A stretch of 64,000 bases of DNA from JANMZO01 sp963763135 (lineage in GTDB: Bacteria > Actinomycetota > Acidimicrobiia > Acidimicrobiales > JANYDT01). A program made the position numbers and the translations under genes. Of this stretch, positions 18,742 through 27,155 are shown piece by piece (the stretch's first letter is position 1; each line of letters opens with the position of its first letter). The stretch spans positions 439,333 to 503,332 of the forward strand of contig CAVXNJ010000001.1 in NCBI GenBank assembly GCA_963763135.1. Direction: 5' to 3'. The notes beneath the pieces are model-generated. The model made no database searches, had not been told where the DNA came from, and saw only the letters and a list, made by a program, of their open reading frames with translations.

Positions 18742-20206
18742 TTATCGCAAACGCGAGCAGGGGACGGTCAATCGGAATATCCCGGCGGGAGCGATTGGAA
18801 TATCGACCCGGATGAGGCCCGCATCGCTTCGACAACTGGTTCGGGCCCTGGCCAACGCGACAGACCACGGATCGGAGGGCTGCTCGGGGTTACGCAGGGT
18901 GAAGCCGGTGGCCACCAGCACGATCGCGACAAACGCCGCGAAGACCGCTGAAGGCACGAGCGAGCGGGTTTCGGGGTTTGCCCCGCCGGTATTGCCGGTG
19001 GATTCAGGCGCCCGGTGGACGGGCCGGTCGAATGCCCGGTCGATTGCGATCGCGACGGCGCTGAGAACGAGAAACGTCGGAATGATGAAATAGCGGTCGG
19101 CGTCGAAGGTGAACAGTTTCGGCTGAAGGGCAAAAGGCTCGGTCCCCCGAGTCTTGAGCGAAGCGGCCCCGATGCCCACCGCGTAGGCGACGGCGATGAA
19201 TGCCAACGTGCGGTTCGAGATCGATGCTCGGCGCAGCCCGGCCACCAGGCCGATGACGACGACCGCCACCGCGCAAACCGCGAATGCCATTCCCCAGTGT
19301 TTCCAAGCGTCATCAACGAACCGCTCGCCGACAAGGGCTGATCCGAACACCCGGACCATCAGCAGCCGACCAATGTCGAGGGGCGTTGAGCGAAATGCCT
19401 TCGGACCGGCTACGGCGGTCGCGAGTCCAACGATCTGGAGTACTGCAGCGACCGCAATTACGAGGCCGACGAGTCGATCGGCACGCTTCAACGCAACGCG
19501 ATCCTCATCGGTTGCGGCGAGCGACGATCGATCAAGGAACCGTCTCACGACCGGCTGATCGCGTCCCCCGAGCACCACTGCGGCGAGCGGAACAAACACG
19601 AGCCCCAGACCACTAGCGGTCGTGGCCATTGCGGCGATCAAACACCGCAGGACCGTCGAGAACCGGTCACTACGCACACTTACGATCACCCAGAACATGG
19701 CGACGAGCAGCGGCCACCCGACGTTTGCTATCGCCGGCCACTCGCCGCGCGATCTTGGGGCCGACGGCGACAAGCAGGGCCAGCGCCGCTCGTGCGGGCC
19801 AGGCTCGCAGAATTCCTCCGCTCAACCGGAAGACGGCCAGCGCGGCAAATGTGGCCACGGCCATCGCCGACAGCGCAAACCACCGACCCCACTGAGCCGC
19901 CGGCACCACGCTGACGATAGGGGCGGCTAGCAAACGCTCCGGCGCAACCAGGTATCCCGCATACCCGCGACCGACCTGTTGCCAAATGTGGCTTTCAAAC
20001 GCTTGGCGCCCGAATACCGCACCGTCTTCGGCCCACACCCGATCGGTGACCGATGTGTTCCGGAGAAACTGCGCCGCGATGAGACCGCACGCTGCGAGCA
20101 CAGTAAGGCCGACACGAACTGCCCGTGAGCGGATCGCCGGTGTGTGCGGCTTCTCGGCCTCGCCAGCGTTTTCGACGCTTACTGGGCTGGGGTTGGGCCG
20201 GTTCAC
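18742..20206 (-). CDS. polytopic membrane protein, frame broken by one base
   Basis: Two overlapping frames (19670-20206 and 18742-19773) together give one protein of about 487 residues with about ten hydrophobic helices. The first half has WAEDGAVFGRQAFES and GYLVAPERLLAAPIV, the second RGEWPAIANVGWPLLVAMFW and FDADRYFIIPTFLVLSAVAIA. The frames join cleanly if one C is removed from the CCCC run (plus-strand GGGG at 19757-19760), giving VGPRSRGEW. An acidic pair in an early loop plus many helices is the GT-C-like or glycan-associated membrane protein pattern, so a role in polysaccharide assembly is inferred. I cannot name the family. Confidence 0.7.
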
Positions 20207-20231
20207 CAGCCGGACACGTTAGCCCTTGAAA

Positions 20232-20282
20232 CGAAGCGACCGGGTCAGCCGAGCAATTACTCAAGCGACCCGGTCGGCTTCG
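20232..20282. terminator. hairpin downstream of LCP gene
   Basis: CGAAGCGACCGGGTC (20232-20246) pairs with GACCCGGTCGGCTTCG (20267-20282), with one bulged base and a 20-nt loop. It begins 46 nt past the LCP stop on the minus strand and before the start of the membrane protein gene. Confidence 0.65.
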
Positions 20283-20328
20283 TCACCGGCGTCAGCGCAC
20301 CGGTGGTAGTTCAAGGTTGGGCGTTGGA

Positions 20329-21432
20329 TCAGCCGCGCACACCGTCGGTGGCAACGTCTTTGAAGAACGCGCGGGCCTCAGGGCCGAGCTCCTCGTAGCT
20401 GGTGCCCTTCTTCGTCTTGGTGGGCGTCACCTGGAAGTCGAGCTGCGAGATCGGATCAATGTTGCGGGCGATCTGGGCCAGGAACAGGTAGTCCTCGGTT
20501 TTGAGGTTGGAAACCGAGTTCGCCCGGAGGACCTTGATCCAGGTCTGGAGGTCGGCGATCGTGGTGGTCTCGGTGCGCATCTTCAGCAGCGTGTACAGCA
20601 GCACGCGGTACTGGTTGAAGGCCCGGGAGAAGTCGCCCTTGGGCAGGGTCTTGCGGGCCCGTGAATACGCCAGGGCGGCGTCGCCGTTAAAGAGGAACCA
20701 ACCCTTTTGGAACTGGGCGCCCGAACTCTTGTCGTTGATCGCCGGGTCGACGAGCACGCTGATGCCGGCCAACTGGTTGACCATGTTCTCAAAGCCGGCG
20801 AAACCGGTGAGGACGTAGCTGTTCACGTTGATTCCCGTGGTGAGGCGGATCGTGTTCAGAAGAATGTCGGGGCTTCCGTTGGAGAGCGCCGCGTTGATCT
20901 TGTCGGGCTTCGACTTTCCGGGGATCGACACCAACGTGTCGCGGGGGATCGAGAACAGCGTGCCGCGGTTCTTCGCCTTGTTGTACGTGAAGACCATCAC
21001 GGTGTCGGCCCGGGTGCGATCCATCTTCTCGTTTGGACGAGCGTCGGTTCCGATGAAGGCGATAGCGAGATACGGGGCGCCTTTGGTGATGGTGTCGTAG
21101 GCGGCCGACGGCGACTCCGCCGAGGGCATCGACGCATCCTCGGACGCAGGGGTCGCCTGGAACTCGGTGGCCGGGTTGATCGGCTTCCCGTTCGGCGCCC
21201 GCATTCCCTTGGTGGAAGTCTTCGAAGACGTGCTTGCGGTCTTGGTGGCCGCCTTCGTCGTCGTCTTCGTCTTCGTGGTCGTTTTTGTCGCGGTCTTTTT
21301 TGTCGCGGTCTTTGCTTTGGTGGCGGCCGAACTGATCGGGGAGTTCGTGGCAACCAGCGTGCCGAGGAGAGCGCTTAGAGCGACTCCTGCCGCAACCTTG
21401 CGAAACTCGCGGTTCGTGAACGTTGTTTTCAT
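20329..21432 (-). CDS. LytR-CpsA-Psr (LCP) family wall ligase
   Basis: A 367-residue protein starting at MKTTFTNREFRK. A signal-anchor segment (VAAGVALSALLGTLVATN) is followed by a Thr/Lys/Ala-rich linker. The LCP core has FIGTDARPNEKMDRTRADTVMV with the lipid-phosphate-binding Arg and Asp residues, LFSIPRDTLVSIPG, and DGDAALAYSRARKTLPKGDFSR-type motifs, here NGDAALAYSRAR and GDFSR. LCP enzymes transfer undecaprenyl-linked glycans to peptidoglycan, so this is the likely last step for the polymer made by this locus. It lies among the transporter and GT genes with its own upstream spacer. Confidence 0.9.
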   Translation of the reverse strand: MKTTFTNREFRKVAAGVALSALLGTLVATNSPISSAATKAKTATKKTATKTTTKTKTTTKAATKTASTSSKTSTKGMRAPNGKPINPATEFQATPASEDASMPSAESPSAAYDTITKGAPYLAIAFIGTDARPNEKMDRTRADTVMVFTYNKAKNRGTLFSIPRDTLVSIPGKSKPDKINAALSNGSPDILLNTIRLTTGINVNSYVLTGFAGFENMVNQLAGISVLVDPAINDKSSGAQFQKGWFLFNGDAALAYSRARKTLPKGDFSRAFNQYRVLLYTLLKMRTETTTIADLQTWIKVLRANSVSNLKTEDYLFLAQIARNIDPISQLDFQVTPTKTKKGTSYEELGPEARAFFKDVATDGVRG

Positions 21433-21569
21433 GAGGACCTCCGTGGGCGTATCAGACGCGGTGACCGGGGAAGTTCGCGCGCACCGGAATTGGTTATGGC
21501 CGACCACCCTAGTGCGCATGCGTGCGCTGTTGGTTCATCGTGTGCGCAACGCCACATGAACGCTGGTCA

Positions 21570-21650
21570 CCTGGGAATTCGATCGGTGAGCGCTGTGAGC
21601 ACTGTTGAGCGCTGTGAGCGGGGCTCACTGTAGGAGGCGCTCGCTGTGAG
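21570..21650. repeat. GTGAGC-type short repeats upstream of LCP gene
   Basis: GAGCGCTGTGAGC occurs twice (about 21588 and 21607), with further GCTCACTG and GCTGTGAG variants up to 21650. The stretch lies between the 3' end of the permease gene and the 5' end of the LCP gene (both minus strand). Confidence 0.5.
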
Positions 21651-22478
21651 TTACAGCTCTTCCACCATCCGACCCTCGACCTTGCGGAAGAAGGCCCAAC
21701 CGAGACCCAGGACCACGACGCTGACCACGACGAGGTAGGTCATCGACACGAGGCCGGGCATACGACCGTCGTAGAGGACGTTGCGATACGCGGTGACGAC
21801 GTGAACCATCGGGTTGAACAGGTAGATCTGGCGAACGGGGATCTTGAAGCCGGCGATGGTTTCTGACTTCTTGATGTAGCGGTCCATGACGTACACGACG
21901 GGCGTCAGATAGAACCAGACCTGCAGCACGATGCTTATCAGGTGCTGCATGTCACGGAAATAGACGTTAAGCGCGCCTAGGAACAGCGAATAGCCCATCA
22001 CCAGAAGGGTCTGCACGAAGACCAGCACCAGAACGATCGGAATCCACTGAAACACGATCTGTCCGAACGCCAGGAACACGAGCATCAACACCCCGAGTTC
22101 GATGAGGAACGACACGACCATCGACAGCACCGTGGCCACTACGACGTACTCCCGGGGGAAGTACACCTTCTTGAGAAGGTTTGAGTTGTTGACGACTGCG
22201 CCCGTTGACGATCCGAGGCTGTTGGTCAGGTAATTCCATGGCAGCAGAGCGCATGACAGGTAAAGCGCGAAGTTGTCGAAACGGCTCGGGTTGCCCGGGC
22301 TGGCCTTCATCTTGAAGAGCACGCCGAAGACGATCGCGTAGATCGCGACACTGCTCAGTGGATTGAGCATCGACCAGAACCAACCGAGGGCGGACCGCTT
22401 GTACTTGGACCGGAGTTCCCGAAGCGTGAGATTCCACAGGAGTTCCCGACCCGCCACAATCTCGGCGAAGCCCGTCAT
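21651..22478 (-). CDS. Wzm-like polysaccharide ABC-2 permease
   Basis: A 275-residue, six-helix ABC-2 membrane protein. RELLWNLTLRELRSKYKRSALGW is the characteristic cytosolic entry helix of TagG/RfbA/Wzm permeases; FALYLSCALLPWNYLTNSL, NVYFRDMQHLISIVLQVWFYLTPVVY and FNPMVHVVTAYRNVLYDG are further family motifs. It would form the channel with the Wzt-like ATPase encoded at 14.6-15.9 kb; the two are separated by GT, membrane and LCP genes, which is less usual than adjacency. ATG 22478 overlaps the upstream stop by 4 bp. Confidence 0.92.
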   Translation of the reverse strand: MTGFAEIVAGRELLWNLTLRELRSKYKRSALGWFWSMLNPLSSVAIYAIVFGVLFKMKASPGNPSRFDNFALYLSCALLPWNYLTNSLGSSTGAVVNNSNLLKKVYFPREYVVVATVLSMVVSFLIELGVLMLVFLAFGQIVFQWIPIVLVLVFVQTLLVMGYSLFLGALNVYFRDMQHLISIVLQVWFYLTPVVYVMDRYIKKSETIAGFKIPVRQIYLFNPMVHVVTAYRNVLYDGRMPGLVSMTYLVVVSVVVLGLGWAFFRKVEGRMVEEL

Positions 22479-25151
22479 CCGCGCACCAGCCGTTTGAGTT
22501 TGCGGAGCGCCCGCTTGAACTGCCCGATCATCGTCGTTGGCGGCGGGGTAGCCGTTAGCACGGCGAATTTGGTTTGGACATCATTGAGCACTGCAGCGGT
22601 TTCATTTCGTGTGTGGACGGCGGTATCGCGTTCGATGCGGATCGCGGCGAGCGACTCTTCGAGTTCCCGTTCGCGTCGGGACAGGCGTGTGCGGTCGGTC
22701 GTTGCGCTGCCCACCACCGGTGTGCCCGGAGCGAACGGTCCCCACTGACCGGTGCGGTTCGCGCCTTCGACCACCACACCTCGACGGGCCCGCGCCGCCC
22801 GCCACGGGCCGGGTTCACGGAGCATCGTCGCTAGCGGCGTGACCACCTTCGACCAACGGAACTGTTCAGCAAGCGCAAGGGAATTGGCTTTCGCTTCGAC
22901 CCGGAAGGCATCGTCGGTCAGCAGCTGTTCCATCGCGGCGGCGAGCGCGGGAACCGAGTTCGGTTCGACGACCAGGCCGGCGCGCCTTTCGGTCACGAGT
23001 TCGCTCAACACGTCGCCCGACGTGGAGAGAGTCGGCAGCCCCGACCAGAAGTGGTCGAGCATTCGGGTGCGAAACGCGAGGCGGGCCTCGGCCAGATCCT
23101 TGGCCGCCACCACACCGATGTCAGCCTCGAGCAGGAACGCGCCCCGTTCGTCGTAGGGGACCCACGGGCCGAGCACCACGAGCCCACGCTCGATGAGGCC
23201 GAGCTCGTTGCAGCGGTCGATGAGCCGACGGGTCGAGGCCATCTGGGGCACCCCCCGACCTTCGAGCTCGAGACCCATGAAGAAGAGCCGGGCTTCGGGA
23301 ACCTTCTTCTGGACCTGAACGAACGCCTCGACGGTGCCGAGCGGATCGAACCAGTCCCACGTGCCACCGCCCCACAGCACCACCTTGCTCTCGGCGGTGA
23401 TCGACGGGTACCGCCCACCTTTCAGCACCGGTGCGGCCAAAGGGCGCGGAGCGACGTCCGGAACACCGAAGGGGACCACATCAATAAGCGCGCGTAACGT
23501 TGGGTGCTGTTCGTGCGCAGCCTTGTCGAGGCGACCCCGACTCGCGAGAAGCCCGCTCCAGAAGTCGCGTTGACGCTCCGACGCGGCAGAGGAAGAAGTC
23601 ACCGACGTCAGCAAGCTCGTTGAGCGTGGCGATCTCGTGATCCTTCTGCTCATCGGCCGCCGAGCGTTCCATCGAATCGTACTGTTCAAGGCTTCCGAAG
23701 ACCCAGGGGTCGTAGAGGTCGACGACGACGAGCGCTCGCGTACTGGCGAGAAAGTCGTACCGCTTGAGGTCGAACCCGAACACGAGGACAGCGTCGGCGG
23801 TGTCGACGAGTGCCTGCAGTTCATCGGCGGTCGAGAACTCGCGCACATCGACCGCGGGGTGGGTCCGTCCAACCGGCGTGGGCGAGGCCAGGGTGACCCG
23901 CACATGTTGGCCGAGGGCACACGCCAGCTCCCAGGAGCGGATTGCGGTGCCCGCCATCCGCTCCCCGATCACGTCGGAGCTCGAAAGCACGACGAAATGC
24001 GAGACGGGGTTGTTCGCGAACAACTCGCCGATGTTGAACAGCCGAGCGACATCACCCATGGATTCGACATAGGGCGCAGAGTCGTTGCCGAGCGGTACAA
24101 AGGGATCACCGAACGTCGCGAACACTGTTGCGTCGGGCACCTGGCGCATTTCCTGGATCGAGCGTCGGAGCAGCATCAGCTCAGGGAGATCTTCCACGAC
24201 GTCGTTGATCGCGTGCATCCGCGAATTTCCGAGCCGATGAACGGTTTCCATCTCGTCGGCTCCGAAGCCCACGTTGAATTCCGATCGGGCCGAGCGGGCG
24301 TCGTGTGACGCACGAACGGCGGCCAGCAGAAGCGCTGACGACAGAAGCTTGGGAAGGTTGGCGTCGTCGGCGTTCTTGATGATCGTTCGTAGTGCGTTGC
24401 GTTCGAACAGCACCATCTTCTCGTGGACCTGAAATCGGGAGGAGGTTCCGTGATGACGGTGGAAGCTACGGGCGTTGGCGGCCAGGCGGGTGCGGTATCC
24501 GCACACCTGCAGCCGCCACCCGAAGTCGACGTCTTCGAAGTACGCGAAAAAGGCCGGGTCGAATCCGCCGATCCGCAGGAACACTTCGCGCTGGATCAGC
24601 ATCGACCCGCCGCACGCGAACGGCAGGATGGCTCCGTCGACGATGCGAGCGTCGGCGATCGGAACGTCGTGGCTCGGCTGGCGGCCGAAGCCGTAGAAGT
24701 TGATTCCGGCGTCACCGAAATCGAGATGCGTACCCTCCCAATTCAAGATGGTGCCGGCAACACACACCACTCCGGTACTCGGGTCGTAGTGGGAGACCAG
24801 ACCCCGAAGCCAGTTGCGGTCGACCCGCATATCGTTGTTAAGCAACACGACCACCTCACCGGTGGCATGCTCGGCAGCCAGATTCACGGCCGGAGAGAAC
24901 CCGAGGTTGCTGTCTTGCGGGAGCACTTTGACCCACGGGTACGTGGCGGCCAACAGTTCCCGACTACCGTCGTGGGAGTCGTTGTCGACACAGAGCACTT
25001 CGAGAAAATCCGTCGGCCAGTCGAGGTCGGCGATCGAGTCGAGGCAGGGGCCCAGATGATCCCGACCGTTGAAGTTCACCAACAACAACGAAACCACGGG
25101 CATCGGAACCATTGGCTTCAAAGAAGTTGTCGGAGGCACACCGCTTGTCAC
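22475..25151 (-). CDS. GT2-GT4 fusion glycosyltransferase, frame broken by one base
   Basis: Two overlapping frames (23481-25151 and 22475-23920) encode one likely protein of 891 residues. Part one is GT2: VSLLLVNFNGRDHLGPCL, VLCVDNDSHDGS, LLNNDMRV, FFAYFEDVDFGWRLQVCGY. Part two is GT-B/GT4-like: SKVVLWGGGTWDWFDPLGTVEAF, then LDHFWSGLPTLSTSGDVLSELV in the donor site, ending in a coiled coil and a basic tail. They join as FFLCASERQRDFW if one C is removed near 23584-23587. Bifunctional GT2-GT4 proteins are known in O-antigen and capsule synthesis. It is the first gene of the operon with the Wzm-like permease. Confidence 0.8.
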
Positions 25152-25283
25152 GGCATCAGAGGCTATCGGCCTATTAAGCGCTTCCCGGGAATAGGTCGAT
25201 AAACCGAAGTCGAGTCTTCGCCACGACGCGACGGACGTACGACCCCAATTGCCCGCAGAGTTTGCACAAGGAAGTCCATCTCA

Positions 25284-27029
25284 ATGCCCTCGAAGCCCTC
25301 CGTGCCCTCGTTGTCCTCATTGCCCACAATGCCCTCAGGACCGGCCACGTCGCTGCACGGAACACGTCGTTCAAACCGCAAGGCAGCGTCGGCTCTCGGC
25401 TGCGCGCTGGCCCTGGCTGGACTGGTGGCGGTGCCCGCCACCGTTCAGCAATCGGCCAAGGCCCAAAGCACGGGCGGTTCCGACTACGCGGTTGAGGCAT
25501 GGGGGGACCCGTGGGACTACAACAACCCCGAAGACCAGATTCTGGTCGAGGGGCAGACCACGGTCGGGCTCCAGAACGCCCGGGTGGCGAACGGCAAACT
25601 CGGTTTCGATGTGTCCGGCGGCTCGTACTTCCACATGATCTGGGGCGGCTACCCCGACACCGCTCCGACGAATCGCGACGGCGCCCTCAAACCCATCGAC
25701 ACCGACCGGTTCAACCGGATCGTGATGAAGGTGACGGCATCGGCGTACACCCCGGCCGGGCTCCGCTGGTACTCCTGTACGCAGCAGAACGGCGGTTGCG
25801 AGGGCGGCATGCCGGTAACGCTCGAAGCGGGAACGCACGTATACGACCTCCCGATCAGCAACTCAGCGGGATCGGCCGCCTGGCAGGGCGGTCGTCCGAT
25901 CTCGCTTCGGATGATCTTCTCGCCGTACGGGCCGACCCACATCGACGTCGAATGGGTTCGCCTGACCGGCTCCGGCGACGGGCCGGTCGATGAATGGAAC
26001 GGTCCGGTTCTTCGCATCGAGGATCCCGATGTCACCGGCGGCAACGATTACGCAACCGTCGCCCGCAACGGCGATGCGTGGGACATGGCGTCTGCTGACG
26101 ACCTGCTCCGCACCGACAATGTGGCCGGCCAGTTCCAAAACGGTGTGTTTGAGGGAACGAACGTAGGACCGGTTATCAATGATCCCGGTGTGACTTTCAA
26201 AGTTCCTGTTGCGTTCAACGCCGATGACTTCCACCGGGCGACGGTTCATTTCACCTACGACGGTGAAATGAATCTCGAAGACAAGGTTGGCGGCGGTCAG
26301 AATGCCCGCATCATGTGGCGGATCGCCGGCACACCGCTCACGAAGAACGGCTCGCACAACCAGGTGTCGCGAGACTTCGTCACCTTCCCCGGCCAGACCT
26401 CGTTCACCGTGGATCTGAAGACCAACCCCTCAAGTGACGCGGTCGACCCCCGGTCGGCACCCCGCATCGGTTGGGCGGGCAACATGATCGAGATGTTCCG
26501 CTTCGACCCGAACGAGGACCGCGGCGCGTGGCGTTGGCGGATCGACAACGTGAAGCTGGCCGACGACGATGCCGGCGAAACGAACTTCGCGATCAGGTTG
26601 CGCGACGCGAACCCCGCCCCGGGAACCCAGGTGAAGCTGTTCGCCGATACCGACAACGTCGGTTACAACGGGCAGCAGATCGCGGACAACGTCGACATCT
26701 CGGGCGGCAACGCGACGGTCAACTGGACCCCGCCGGCCGGTACAAAAGGCCTGTTCTGGATCTACGCCGTCACGACCCGCGGTGGGTTCTCCACCCGCAC
26801 GTACTCGACAGGCCCGGTCCGCATGGGATCGCCCGTCGGTAAGTACACGTTCGGTCCGGCCACCGGGGGCCCGCAGGGTCAGATCAACTTCGGGGCAAAG
26901 CCCGAAGTGGTAGGGGCTCCGACCGGCAACCCGCCGGCGGCACTGGCCCTGACCGCGACGACCAAGAAGCCGGGCAAGAAGGCACCCGCAGTCAAAGCTC
27001 CGACCAAGAAGGTCGCAGCGACGAAGTAG
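25284..27029 (+). CDS. secreted two-module protein of unknown function
   Basis: A 581-residue protein. AAGGAAG lies 11 nt before ATG 25284. The first 60 residues hold a Pro/Ser-rich start and a signal segment (ALGCALALAGLVAVPATV) ending at AKAQS. Two similar modules follow, each opening with GGSDYAVEAWGDPWD or GGNDYATVARNGDAWD and rich in Trp, Tyr and Asp, which suggests beta-sandwich carbohydrate-binding folds. A third beta domain (FAIRLRDANPAPGTQVKLF) and a Lys/Pro/Ala-rich tail end it. No catalytic motif is visible. The neighbours suggest a surface-glycan-related role. I do not recognise the family. Confidence 0.75.
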   Translation: MPSKPSVPSLSSLPTMPSGPATSLHGTRRSNRKAASALGCALALAGLVAVPATVQQSAKAQSTGGSDYAVEAWGDPWDYNNPEDQILVEGQTTVGLQNARVANGKLGFDVSGGSYFHMIWGGYPDTAPTNRDGALKPIDTDRFNRIVMKVTASAYTPAGLRWYSCTQQNGGCEGGMPVTLEAGTHVYDLPISNSAGSAAWQGGRPISLRMIFSPYGPTHIDVEWVRLTGSGDGPVDEWNGPVLRIEDPDVTGGNDYATVARNGDAWDMASADDLLRTDNVAGQFQNGVFEGTNVGPVINDPGVTFKVPVAFNADDFHRATVHFTYDGEMNLEDKVGGGQNARIMWRIAGTPLTKNGSHNQVSRDFVTFPGQTSFTVDLKTNPSSDAVDPRSAPRIGWAGNMIEMFRFDPNEDRGAWRWRIDNVKLADDDAGETNFAIRLRDANPAPGTQVKLFADTDNVGYNGQQIADNVDISGGNATVNWTPPAGTKGLFWIYAVTTRGGFSTRTYSTGPVRMGSPVGKYTFGPATGGPQGQINFGAKPEVVGAPTGNPPAALALTATTKKPGKKAPAVKAPTKKVAATK

Positions 27030-27048
27030 CAGCTGTCCCCTGAGGCCG

Positions 27049-27105
27049 ATTGTGTCCACGTTGTGTCCACGTTTGTGGCCCGACACGGGTCGAAACGTGG
27101 AACAC
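27049..27105. repeat. direct repeat plus long hairpin, CCACGTTT family
   Basis: TTGTGTCCACG appears twice in tandem (from 27049 and 27060). GTGTCCACGTTT (27063-27074) then pairs with AAACGTGGAACAC (27093-27105) with one bulged A and an 18-nt loop. The CCACGTTT arm is the same as in the hairpin at 61877. It sits between two plus-strand genes. Confidence 0.7.
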
Positions 27106-27143
27106 GAGCGCCACATCGCCGGTTTGTGTGCGGGAGACACCAG

Positions 27144-27149
27144 TAACCT
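27144..27149 (+). promoter_or_regulatory. -10 box, leaderless GT gene
   Basis: TAACCT lies 6 nt before GTG 27156. Confidence 0.6.
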
Positions 27150-27155
27150 GGGTGC

